A stretch of 64,000 bases of DNA from Balanoglossus misakiensis (lineage: Eukaryota; Hemichordata): contig CM082594.2 in NCBI GenBank assembly GCA_040954595.2, forward strand, positions 7,750,001 to 7,814,000, written 5' to 3'. The notes beneath the pieces were generated by a model. The model made no database searches, was not told where the DNA came from, and was given only the letters and a program-made list of their open reading frames with translations. A program made the translations under genes and the position numbers. Within the stretch, counting starts at the first letter, position 1; each line of letters opens with the position of its first letter. Positions 50,101-61,800 of this stretch are shown piece after piece.

Positions 50101-51539
50101 TTTATCACTGAAACTATATCTACAGCGGCAGGGTACTACATTTTACACCAAATTCTCAATTTAGAGTATCAGCTGAGAAATGTTGTTGCTTACTCTATCC
50201 ACTATCAGTTTAGCTGAGTACAGTAACATATCTCGGGACAGGAGTCTTGCAAGCGAATATTCATAGCAGATTAATTTTACTAAATATATTGAGACGTTGG
50301 TGTGAGATGTAATACCACTTCCTTGATTTTATTTCTGATTCGGCTTTCCAATCCCAACCGAGGGACCCAACCCAATAATGGAAACTAATAAAAATCTCCA
50401 AGGAAGCTTAGATTTAATAAATACATTCTTGGGAAGTCGCCAGCCCAAATGGGAACTAGATTAAAGGGAAGTCGCTTCAGTGACTGTGATTTTCCTGATA
50501 TAAGCATTCATTAAAATTATTTAAAATAGATAGAAAAACGCATGAGTAAGTCTCTTCGCAATAATTGTGGGATATTTTCAATAGGGGGCATTACTTTCAA
50601 TCAGCAAAACGAGCCAATGAAATTTCCGGTATGCGAGTTCTAATCTTCCTTGATATTTGAGAAATAAGAACGCGCCTATACTGATGACTAGAACCGTTTC
50701 CCTTTACAATTTTGTTCACATATTAGTAAATAAAATAATATTATATTAAATATAGATATAACTGAATATAGATAACATAATGTGGTAAGATGTATTTTCA
50801 AACTTACATAAAAAGAAGGAATCCTACCTGAAATCGTGGAGGTAGCAGAGATGTAAAATCCAAACGGCCACGGCTGGACGTGTATCGGCGAATACTGCAG
50901 TATGGGAACTTGACTGGGTGACGGGTGTTCAAAATTGTTCCGCATGGGCCGGGTTACGGCAGTCTTTAAAATAATTTACGGCTCTGGGTGGAGACATTCC
51001 GCCGCCCCGCCTTTTCATGAAATTAATTAGCTACACCCCCGTAAAAATCCTGCCATTGGTCGGTGATCTGAGTATGGTCACGGTGTGTTCGAGTAGGCAT
51101 ATACAGTTGGTGTGGATTGAAGTTGTCCGAGGTCTGGTAAGGCTGTAGTTGTTTTGAAGGAAAATGAGGACGGCGATCGACAAACTGGTGTGCCATATCG
51201 TACCTGAAAAATGAAGAAATGAGAAAAATTTAAAAAGGGTAATTTTTATGAAAAAAATACAGGCCTCTTTCAACGTGATATACTATTTTGTTACACGCAT
51301 TTAAAGGGGCGTGTCCGCCTACAATTCATTAACCAATAAGACGCCTGTGCGTTGCGATTCGCGTGGGTATATGCGTGGACTGAGTATACCGGTGGGTTTT
51401 TTTTGTCGACCGAATTATGGCGGTTTCATTAGTCATTTGCATAATTAGACAGGATGACAGAAAATACGTGAAGTTGGCAACGGTAATTTCTACGAAACCA
51501 TGTGAACAGTCCACGTCACTTCGACAAAACCCCCGCGAG
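47196..51539. other. Gap between the two C15orf48-like genes
   Basis: 4.3 kb including the 3' UTR of copy 1; the first AATAAA on the plus strand noticed is near 48729. The DNA is AT-rich around 48.5-48.8 kb and CpG-richer elsewhere. A possible small minus-strand exon at 50828-50945 is listed separately. A 51-codon stop-free plus-strand stretch at about 49021-49170 preceded by ACAG is unrecognised. Confidence 0.4.
50828..50945 (-). other. Possible first exon of an unrecognised minus-strand gene
   Basis: An ATG at 50945 opens 39 codons (MRNNFEHPSPSQVPILQYSP...) rich in Pro, Ser and aromatics. It runs into a candidate donor CAG|GTAGGA at 50828/50827. Upstream on the same strand lie CCAATGG, a GC box GGCGGGGC and a TAATTAATT cluster, a promoter-like arrangement. 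No following exon was found and the protein is not recognised, so this may be chance. Confidence 0.2.
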
Positions 51540-51633
51540 TCGTGATCATTTAGTTCGAAGCTTCCCATCGCCGGCAACGCGCATATACACACACCTGCGT
51601 ACGCAACTATTTTTCTCCTCGCTCGCTTGTAAG
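51540..51633 (+). promoter_or_regulatory. Inferred 5' UTR exon and promoter of C15orf48-like gene 2
   Basis: By analogy with copy 1, a non-coding exon is inferred to end at CTTGTAAG|GTACGT (51633/51634) and to join the acceptor TTTTTTTCAG at 52399, 41 bp before the ATG. The start of transcription is not defined; an octamer-like ATTTGCATAA lies near 51434. Confidence 0.4.
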
Positions 51634-52440
51634 GTACGTCTTTTCTTGTATAGTGTTTATCTGTCTGTCGGTAACTTTTATCTACAGTGTATTGCCTTTT
51701 GAAGCCAGTTGTAACATGTGATTTATCGGGAATTTGGCGCAATTTCTAAAGGAATCGCCGGTTACCAAGACGATCGGAATTAGAACGTTAAGACATCTCG
51801 CGAATCGAGTGGGACGGTATTGCTTCTTCCCGCTCCGTCATTTGCAAACTAATCGTTCATCATTTCCATCAGAGAATTCTTGAGTTATCGCCCATCTGTA
51901 CTCTCATTTTAATATTTACTTATCTGCCCAGCATAGATGGGTCATCTATAATTTAATGCTGTCGTGATCTGACAACAAAACTATGCCAGTCTCACCCAGT
52001 TATTAGGGCTGTTCTAGTTTTGATAGCGCAAATGTAAGTCACAAGACAGGATGCGTTAGATTGAATTGTGACGGAAGATTGACTGGTCCGCTCTTAGAAA
52101 GTGAGAGCAACATGCCTTCAACTAGTTCACCGGCGACGATTTTCTGTCGTTTCAACATTCAAAGAGAATTTCTACCTCCTGCCGATTCCACATTCACAAC
52201 GTGTTTTCTCTTTGCTAGCGGCGGCTCTCCCGTGTATTAACAGATATCGTTTTCTTCAGTCTGGAGTGGACGTGTTCAGTTTACTTCACGAGGCGGTTAA
52301 TGAAAACGTCTGGTCACCTTACTGAGCACACGTCACCGATGACGTAATAGCAAGAGGGAATTATTATTGATGCGCTGGTTTGTGTTTCTTTTTTTTCAGA
52401 CTTGTCTTACCGTGTAAGTGTGAAAAACGAAGAAGTAAAC

Positions 52441-55400
52441 ATGTTTAACATATTCCGGGCTCTGCGAAAGAATTATGAGGTGAGAATCGCTTCGGAAAGA
52501 TTACTTGCGCTTTCGGTTCAGTTTGAAATCTCACTGGCTAGCAGTATGCAGACGGGCGCCCAAAACATTCACATTATTCCAAAAATTTACTGAAAAGAAA
52601 GTGATGTCAAAGGGCGTGCAACTAAACAAGAAACAAACAATGCTTGTCTTTCAAGAAGATGATCGAATTGCGGGCAGACTACAAGCAAGCTAGTGTAAAC
52701 AAACAACATCTATTTGATTGACTCGCGATCTCGCCCACATTGTCACGTATCATTTAAATCTCGCGTGTTCTCGTGTTCTACTTCTCAGTTTTAACCCGTC
52801 TGCATGCCGCCCCGAAAACAGGACATTTTTTATCGTTGTCCGAGGGTGCCAAAAATTCGACACAAACAACTGTGACTTATTTATGACCTGCTACGGTTTG
52901 AGGAAACCCAGTTCATTCTACACGAACATTCTCAGTACAAAACACGATTTCCTGAACGAAATTTAATTACCTGGAAATCTGGATTTTTTACTTCTTTCTC
53001 TTCTCTAATAATTTATTCATAATACATCTTTCGGGATGGAAAGGGTAATCCCCTCAAAAAGGAGAAGTAAAAATAATCGGTTACAGCTGCCCTGTACCAC
53101 AATTCCTTTCGGCATATACTCAGACTGTTTTATTGCCATGTAAGGAAATAAAAGATAATGCGTTACTGAATCCAGACATGCGACATTCACCGTCAAATCT
53201 ACATCGTTTGGGGGGTTAGAAATTTAACATCTTGAACTATAAGGCTTACTTCACAACGGAAATGATAAAGGACAATTCGACCCAGATTCGAAACTATGAA
53301 AACGGAATCGAAACTACCTGCATATTTTTTACCAAACTGACCTGAACCAGGACTTGTCTGACACGTATATTGCTTCCATAAACCATCTTTACACAAAGTT
53401 GACAGAAAAGATAAAATGATTGAAATAATATCACGTATGTGCTTTAGATTAGAAGTCGCGGAACGATGCCAATATTTTGTTTTGCAAAAAAAACCGCTAA
53501 CATGGCGACTGAGCAAATATTTACACATTTCACGTCGAAATCCTGACCCCAACTTAAGTGCAGCAGTCACAAGACTGAACAAACATGTACAGACGAGAAA
53601 AGGGAACATTTCCGGGTTCACGAAAGGTTTATTCTGATTTATTCCACCTTCAGTCTCAAAGGAGGATATTTATACACACAGAAAGGCTAATAGACCGCGG
53701 GATGTCTGCCATGCCTAAAGACCTGAGATTCCTCTCAATTCAAGACCTTGTTATTTTTCACGGATCGCTTGCAGACTCAGTATACTGTGTCGTGTACGAG
53801 CCATTAGCTGTAAAGGTTGCAACGAGTTTTACGATAAGCTTTAACACTGTGGGCTCAGTATTCGATTGGAGATTGCAGACCCAGCCCTCGGCTGTAAATT
53901 AGCCCCAGTACAATTCCAACGATCAGTAGATGGGTAAATTATGGTACACCAAGAAAATGAAGTCGTTAAACACACAGAGCGAACCATAACTTGAAATCAC
54001 CGGTCGTTCGGCAAACTGAGTCGCGTGGTCTCGACTTGCGTGCAGAATTTACATGCGCACATCTTTTCTCTGATAAAACCATAACGCAAATCGCCATCAG
54101 TCAATTACAACGAAACTAACTGGATCGGTTCCTATATTTGATAATAATGATATTAAAAGTCATATGGTAATTTTACCTAGGACAGAGATCAGCGGTTCAC
54201 TAATGTCGTTCCATCGTTGCTAGGAAATCGAAGGCATTACATATTGCCATAAAATCATTTATTTTATTTCAGCCAGTCTCATTTATACAGAATGCTGCTA
54301 TTCCCTCAGAAACTGTTCAGTTGTGCTCAAATTACGAGTGTCGTTCGTTGCCAACATGATCTTGACGGATTGCACGTAAAACCCGTAGGTTCGTTATTTC
54401 GTCAAGAATCGGCCAGTGACCTAATGACCTCGGCCGCCAAAATCGGTCAGTCCGGTATTAGGCCGCCTGAGCAGGACATCTGCCAGGGCAGGTGTTGCCA
54501 TTTTTTCGCGAAGTGCCGACGTTGTTAATCACAACAGAGCCAAAATGGCGACATACCGCTGTTGCAGTGTTGAATATATGTTGTTTTATAATTTATAGTT
54601 CGACAGGGAATTTCTGAGAGTAGCGAACAAAAAGGACAGAATATGAAAAAAGTGCAGACGTGTTTGTCCAGCCGTCTCCACCGATAACGTACTATTATAT
54701 ATGATGATTTATATCATAATTGACAATGCATATCAAAGTCCAGAGTTAATAGCACCTTCGTCTGCTCGTTTCTCCGGCAACGCCATACAATAAATTTTGC
54801 TTCGTTAAAAATAAGTCGTCACAAGCAACTGCTTGTTCTCAACGACCGTGACATGTAAACCGCTTAGAGATCTCGTCTCTCAAGAAAATCCCCCACGTTT
54901 AACATCAGATGAACTCATGTTGTGATAAACCACTTTAATAGATGTCCCCGACGTGAGCTCGCTATAGCAGGTGCTAAGTGGCCTTGAGCGAGCGCGTGGC
55001 TTTGACCTTCCTCAATTTAATACTACGTCACTGCACACATCGAATACTTAGATTTATTAGCTTGTGTGTACCCCCAGAGGATTCATCCAATGACATGTCC
55101 AATTGTTCCCTAAGGGTTTGCTTTGACCCGGTTGCCAACAACACAAGCTGGTGCATGTACAGATAAATTTAATAGTTGTCTTAGATCAATAATGGTATAC
55201 GTGCTCATCTACTGCATCGGAAACTTGTTCATTTGCGTCCCCGGTCTATGCCGACCTTGATTTGTAAAATTTACGATCGCTTGCAAATTAAGAAAGGAGT
55301 GAAAGACACAGCTGCCACTCAAAGGTAGCTTAAAGTCACTTTGTCAGAAAGACCAAGGTAGAGCCTTGGTAAATCTGGGAGAGTAAAACCGATCATATCG

Positions 55401-57900
55401 TAAGGAAAAACACCCTATAAGTATTAAGAATGTTTAGGTCAACGACACGGCGCAAAAAGCAACATACACAATGGTTATTGATCCGTAAATTTGGCACCTT
55501 TGAATCGGTGCTCAAGTTCCAGCGAAGTTGAACCAGGTGAAACGTGAAATTGTCTCAAAAGAACTCCTACCCTTTCGTGTAACTATATAATGTTACCAAG
55601 GACAATACTGCGTTGTTCATTCGTAGTTGTTCTTGTGAAGGGCTGTATTTTGACACTCTTATGACCCCTGGCACGATTCGGGTTCGTATTCAACGATATT
55701 ATTATCACCAACAATTAGTATTTCAATTAAATTGTATTGTCAATACTATATTTGATTGATTTTCTTCTCCAAAGAATGACAGACTGGTGGCGCACTGACA
55801 GCTTTTTTCAATTTTAAAGATTGTTTCTAAAGAAATTTTTCAATGGTTAAATTTCATCGAACAACGGGTATTTGGTTTCACAGCGGTTTCACAAGCGTGG
55901 AGAATGCCTATAATCCCCTCTAGAGAACATTGTAACAAAAAAACTGAATTCTATGACCTAGCGAAGATTCGGTTTTCCCTTTGCCGGCTTGACACTCTAT
56001 CGCAAATCTAAACGTATCGGGACTGACCTGTGCTCACATAATTGGCAATGGATACGGCCTCGAGTTGTACCGTCTTTAATTTCCTCGCGAATAACACAAA
56101 GGCGACGGATCAATCATTTGTATAAATTTACACAAAGTCGCCAGCGAACATCCTCAAGGTATTTCTGGCGTTAAAAGCAATGGGTCTCCTTTCTGCAGCT
56201 GCGCAAACGCAGACCTCGCATTTCAATGGCTCCAGAATTTTCTCTGACGTTCCCACCGTCCTCGGTTGCTAAGGCGATTTCTCACTAGTACGCAGATACT
56301 GATCGCATGAATATGCTCATTAACCAAAAATCAGAATTAATAACACGCGCTGGTACATTTGTAAAGATGTATAAAGATAACGATATCGTTACAAGCAAAT
56401 ACAATACAAGTACATGTACACACGAGACTGTAGAGTTTATCTTAGCATTGATACCAATATGCCCTGTTTATCATTAAACCAGATTTCAGTGACCGTATGC
56501 ATGTCCGACCGTCCCTGTATCTCCTCTTTATGGGCCTATATGCTACTCTACCCCTTTCTTCCACCCCCCCCCCCCGTACAGAATCCAACTCGACCCCCAA
56601 CTCATCAGTTTCAATTCCAGGAGGAGGAGGAGGAGGAGGAGGAGGAGGGGAGAGCTAAAGATCCTTGTGAGACAGTTTATCAGATTAGAGAAGTTGAATA
56701 GTGTGAGGCGAAACTAAACACTCGTAAATAAGTTAAATCTGATCTGATCTGATCTGAGTGAGATTTGAAAAATATATTATTGACACATTTACCTACTTTT
56801 TATCGATGTTTTTTTTTCCTGTTTGTTCCAGTTGATCCCCCTGGTGACCATTGTGTCATGTTCGGTTGCCATGTCAACGTCAGCTGCGCTGTATTTTGCA
56901 TATCAAAAGACAGATGTCGTGTAAGTAGTGAAACAGATGCCAACTACGGGTTGGGTTTAGTAAACAAATAAATTGAAAAAAAAAGAGAAATATGCACACA
57001 ATAGGATTCTATTGAATGTAAATCAATAGCCTTTAAACTTGTGTGGTCATTTCAGGCCGTCAGAAAGGACAAAACGTCAAGGTCACATTTATCCGGAGTA
57101 AAACTGGTCCCGGTCAATATGAGCATAACTTTTTGACAAAGGTATTGAATTAAAATCGGAAATACTTTGTATTGCCTTTTAGGATTCGAAAGGATAAGAA
57201 CCCGTTCCCATACTACAAAATTGACCCCAGCAGACCACAAAAGGTAAGTATTGAAATGTTGTTACAACACTACGGGCTATTGCATTTTGTCTGCTCAGAT
57301 ATTGCACTGGTGGATAACTTACAGTGTACATGTTTCGAGAAAAAATGACAGAAAACTGTTACTTACAGTAGAGGATGTGCGCAATGGGGGCTTCAAGCCA
57401 GGAGGAAAGACACCCACGATGTTCGTCAAGTCACCTTTAGTCACGGGTGGTTTGTGTACAGCTACCAAATTCTTGGAAAATACAGTCCATATCGTCACAG
57501 TCATGACTTCCACTAGGTTCGCGAAATTGCTCAGGGGGAAATTGCTCAGGATAATGAACAGGTCGTTGTGGCCACTACTGTCGGCCATGATGTTTGTACG
57601 TCAAAGACTGAGTTTCAAATGATGGAAGTGGCTCCTCACTGACCATCTGGCTAATGAACTGGCTGACAACTATCCAATCGAAATGTGTCTTTCGCCAGGT
57701 GCATTTTTGTGAAGCTTGTGATTGGTTGATGTGATTGAGCTGTGTATTAGCATACCAAGATCACAGATGTTGTCAATCTCACAATTGCCTTGTGTATTTC
57801 TTTCCAGTTGTTGACGCTCGGACAGAAGTACATCCCTGATGAAAAACTGGAGAGCATCCGTAAGGAAATCGGCTCCCCACCTCACCCAAGACACAGTTAG
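52441..57900 (+). CDS. C15orf48/NMES1-like (NDUFA4 family) mitochondrial protein, copy 2
   Basis: Four exons: 52441-52479, 56832-56920, 57183-57243, 57808-57900, 93 residues. Exons 1-3 are 39, 89 and 61 bp, exactly as in copy 1, with the same phases, so the two genes are a tandem duplicate. It has a basic start (MFNIFRALRKNYE), a membrane segment at about 14-37 starting LIPLVTIVSC, then TDVVIRKDKNPFPYY and RPQKLLTLGQKY. Compared with copy 1, the membrane segment and the C-terminal tail differ most, while RAL.K.YEL.PLV, TDVV.RK and NPFP are kept (copy 1 reads SDVV.RK). It is expected at cytochrome c oxidase in mitochondria. AATAAA is at 58426-58431. No stop or frameshift breaks either copy. 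Confidence 0.85.
56564..56575. repeat. poly-C homopolymer (12 bp)
   Basis: 12 C in a row, 45 bp upstream of the GGA repeat. Confidence 0.95.
56620..56650. repeat. (GGA)n trinucleotide repeat
   Basis: About ten GGA units; purine-only strand, in an intron. Confidence 0.95.
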
Positions 57901-58425
57901 GATGATTGTAACAGCAGAGTTGAGAGGACTTTGCAATTTTATGTACACAGTGGCCTAATGTATGGCATTCGACCTACACAGTAATATACAAGTAGTGGTT
58001 AAAGCAATATGACGCCATGGAAAAAAATTGCCCGTTATAAATGAGATGCACTTTTACATAGTTTTTGAAAAACAACATTGTATCTTTAAGGTTTATACCT
58101 GGCTATTGTGAACACAGTCCGCATTGGATAGGTATCTAGCTAGTTTTCTGGAAAGTATAAAGTGAGTTTATAATATGGTCTTTTTGACCTGACTAGAAGA
58201 TTTAAGTCTCCACGTTACAGCATCATAGTTTTTTCGTAACTTTAATAGAACGTGCTATTTTTTGTTTCGTCAATAATATAGCATGCATTTTAGTTTATCC
58301 CTGATCGAACTCTGACCTGCAGTACTAAAGAATCAGGTGCTTGCAATCTTAACTTCCTGAAATTAAAAAATCACGAATATTTATTTATTTGTATAAATAT
58401 AATGAATGTGTACATTGGAGAGAAA

Positions 58426-58431
58426 AATAAA
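58426..58431 (+). terminator. Polyadenylation signal AATAAA, C15orf48-like gene 2
   Basis: About 525 bp after the stop codon at 57900. Confidence 0.6.
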
Positions 58432-58558
58432 ATATCTGTACGTTTCTGCATATTCGTGTTGCTTTACTGGGCAAAACCAATGCAAACACTAGAGGGCGCA
58501 CTATCATAAAATTATGTACATTTCGATACAGACAGGACAAACATGATCAAAAGATTTG

Positions 58559-58564
58559 TTTATT
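58559..58564 (-). terminator. Polyadenylation signal AATAAA, hinderin
   Basis: About 320 bp after the hinderin stop codon at 58884. Confidence 0.55.
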
Positions 58565-58883
58565 TCCAACAAATTCAGAAATTCAGTGGCAATCTACATT
58601 TAATAAGCTGGATATTATAAATCTGGATACATGTATATATAAACAATGATCAGAATTCTCAATTACATCATGTAGATATCAGTGTTGTCAGTAATATAAT
58701 GTTATCACACATGTCTCAATCACATACAAAAATAAGTACATGTATTCAAAAATAACTGAATCAATGAAATATACTTTAAGGTTTGATCCTTAAGAGGATT
58801 TGTAGATGATTAGTGCTTACAGACACTTGTAATGATTGAAAAAAATATACAAAGCTATACATGTATATGCCTTCCATTCACAA

Positions 58884-61800
58884 TTACTTCAGAAAGAAGA
58901 CTTCTTCAATCAAATTATTTTCCTGCTCAGTGTTGTCATTTTCACCGTAGCTGCGACTTCCAAACAACTCTGGCGTCTTGGCGGTGTGACCTCTATGGGG
59001 GTCATACTTTGGGGAGCGTAAAGATGTCCTTTCCATGGAATCCACGATGGCAGTCAATGAGGAACCATACCTAGAAATTACAATCAAACATCACATAAAT
59101 ACGTATACCAGAGCAATGACATTAAACTTTACAATTTAAAGCACTTCCCTATTCTGAATGCCAAAGAAATTGTGATGGGGATAGCTTAGCAGTCTACAAA
59201 AACTTCTGTGCTTTGAATTAAAGCTAAGGCTTACCCATTGGTTTTGGCTTCTATGATCCTGGGTGGGCTGGTTCTCTGTGGGTTGATTTCACTTGGTAAG
59301 TTGTACTGCTGTTTTGGAGACAGAACTGCCCCTGGGTCTTCATATCTATACAGACAGACAGATAGACAGACGGACAGAAATCATTATTTGCTGCAGCCAT
59401 TTATGAAACTCATATGAATCAGCGTTCTCCCCATGGACTCATGATAATTGGCCACTGAACTCTAAATTTGGGAAAATAATAGAAATTCATGAAATGACAC
59501 CAATGTCAATTCTACTGACTGGGAGGTCCAGTGTACACCATTCAGAGAAACGGAATGTATGAGAACTCACCTATCCAGAGGATTTTTCAGTGATTCCTTG
59601 GTATATCTGGTATCTGGAAGATGATTGTGTTGGGTGGGCGACTTGTATGGTGATGTATTGATCGATCTGTCTGCATACAAAGGTGATGTGCCAATGTCCA
59701 CTGTATGTCGCTTCTCCAACCCATAACTTGGTGTTTTGGCATAATCTGAAACAAAGATATTAATGGGTTATATCGTCTCTAATTTACATGGTAAAGTGTG
59801 GTAAAATTTTCACATGTTGGCAGTAAAATGAAGAAAACAATGACAGTTCTTGCAACCTCTAGTTGAAAGTATGCTCCATTTTCTTTAATTACATGTAAAT
59901 AGTAACATACCTCTTCCATGGGAAGTTGCATCACCAGATCCATCATGGTATCTACTGGGGCTGATGTAGTCATCTTTCTTCTCCAAAGATGTTGATCCTG
60001 CGTCAAAGAGCACACTTGGTGTACGTTGATCTTCTTGTTTTTCGTACAGATCGTAGTGTCTACTGGATGATCCGTGATCACCGATGTTAAGTTCCTTGAA
60101 GGAGTTATTTTCCTCCCGAGATCTGCGAGAGTAGTCTTGAGCATTGATGGAGCTGACGATGTCTTCATCATCAAGGTCAAGTCGTCTTAGTGGCGTGTTA
60201 TCGTCAGGTGGCGGGAAGTTTGTTGAAACCACGTCGTCCGAGTCGCCGTTCTCCTCGCTGGATTTGGGACTGTACTTCTTCTTGTAGGTGGGGCTCTGGC
60301 CAGTGAACGGGCTGAAATAGGGTGGAAACTTGCCGTGGAGCTCAAAGTATCGCAGGCGATCCTCGTGTATCTCTCGCTGCTGTTTCAACTCCTCCTGTTT
60401 GCGCGAGAGCTGCGACTCCTGATCTTTGAGTCGCTGCTTCAACCGCAGCTGCTCCAGACGCAACTGCTCTCTCTGGATCAGCAGCTGCTGTTTCCGCAGT
60501 TCCGAGGACAGCATCTTCGGCGCGGACTGCGAGATTCCCGAGTGAGGCAGCGGCAGGGAGGCTGGGGCCGAGTACTGTGCATCGTACGTGTTTCCCCCAT
60601 TCACTCTGTGACTCTCCCGGGCAGTGTACGACAGAGGTGCAGATATCCCAGCAGTGTATGCAGGCAGACTTAAACGGTGAGCGTCCAAGCCCATCCCTCT
60701 GTGGTTATCCACGGGCAGACTTGTATAATTTTCTGAGGGGCGTGGCTTGGTGTCGTCATACTTGAACTCATCTCGAGCATCATAGCCGTTTGAACCACTG
60801 TTTGTACTTCCCAGCGACAGTTTCCTGTACTCGTCGTAAAACTCGCTTCCTCGCTCACTGTCCACGGGCGTCAGCGGTCTGAACTCGCCCCCGGCAGTTC
60901 GGGATTCGTACGTATCTGGTGGAGTCAGGCCATTGTACTTTTTGGAGCTTCTTTGACTCTCCGCAGGCGGTACGTACAAGTCTCTGTTGCGGTGGTTGTC
61001 CACAGAGTACTTGTCCTTCAGTTCTGATCTCACAGAGTACAGATCTCTCTCGTCCAGTCGCGGAAAGTGTCCATAATCGTAGTTCCGCTGCTCAAATTCG
61101 CGTCGCGACCTGTCAGTACTCGCGAACTCCGGCTTGAAATCATCATCGAAGTCCTGCTGGAAACGCGTCACACCATTCTCACTTGGATAACCCTTGAACT
61201 TGGGATCGGCAGCGTACATTCCGTTTGTGTGTGGATCCGGCATTTGACTTCTACGGTCGCTCTGGGTAAGAGCTACGTCAGGACTTACCTTGTGAGGTGT
61301 GGCGACTAACTCACTCAGTGTTTGCGACATCTTCTCCTGCTGGCTGGCTATCTGAGACTGGTAGGAAGTCAGGATTTGCTGACATTCGGTATACTGCTTT
61401 TGAAGAGGTACAGAATATCGTCAAGGCAAATTTCCTTTACTAGTTTACAAATTAAAAGCAAAATAAACGTAAACAAATTCGGAGGTCATGTGTAACAAGC
61501 ATGAGTCTACAAATAGGTTATTTCACACATTTTGTTTGCCTTCATGAAGGATATTTTCTCGTTCACCAAGAATATTCTTGTACTGATCTTGTAGTTTATT
61601 CACTTTCTCTTCAAATATTTGTCTTTCTTGTTGAAGCTGCTCCTCTGCATTTTCTTTCTCCTCACCAATCCTGAAAATATGTTTACAAAATGCATAAACA
61701 ACTTTCACAAATCAACAAAGCTACACCTCAATGTCAATCAATTAAAAAGCTTTAAAACTTCTGTTGTACTCTTGCTTATACAACACACACACACAAAGTG

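Larger units (their letters stand above)
52480..56831 (+). other. First coding intron of C15orf48-like gene 2
   Basis: 4.35 kb. It holds a 12-bp poly-C run (56564-56575), a GGA repeat (56620-56650) and a short CTGAT repeat (about 56740-56757) close to the acceptor. The 140-codon minus-strand frame at 53199-53621 is not recognised. Otherwise nothing is seen. Confidence 0.5.
57901..58883. other. Convergent 3' region of C15orf48-like gene 2 and hinderin
   Basis: Holds AATAAA for the plus-strand gene at 58426-58431 and, on the minus strand, AATAAA for hinderin at 58559-58564. The two signals point toward each other about 130 bp apart, so the transcripts nearly meet or overlap slightly. No coding sequence. 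Confidence 0.6.

Noticed and set aside
51329-51742. 137-codon minus-strand frame
   Set aside because: It is antisense to the inferred 5' UTR exon of C15orf48-like gene 2 and has odd composition (Thr/Lys/His-rich).
53199-53621. 140-codon minus-strand frame with a hydrophobic start
   Set aside because: It lies in an intron of C15orf48-like gene 2, has no recognised motif and no supporting splice sites; likely chance.
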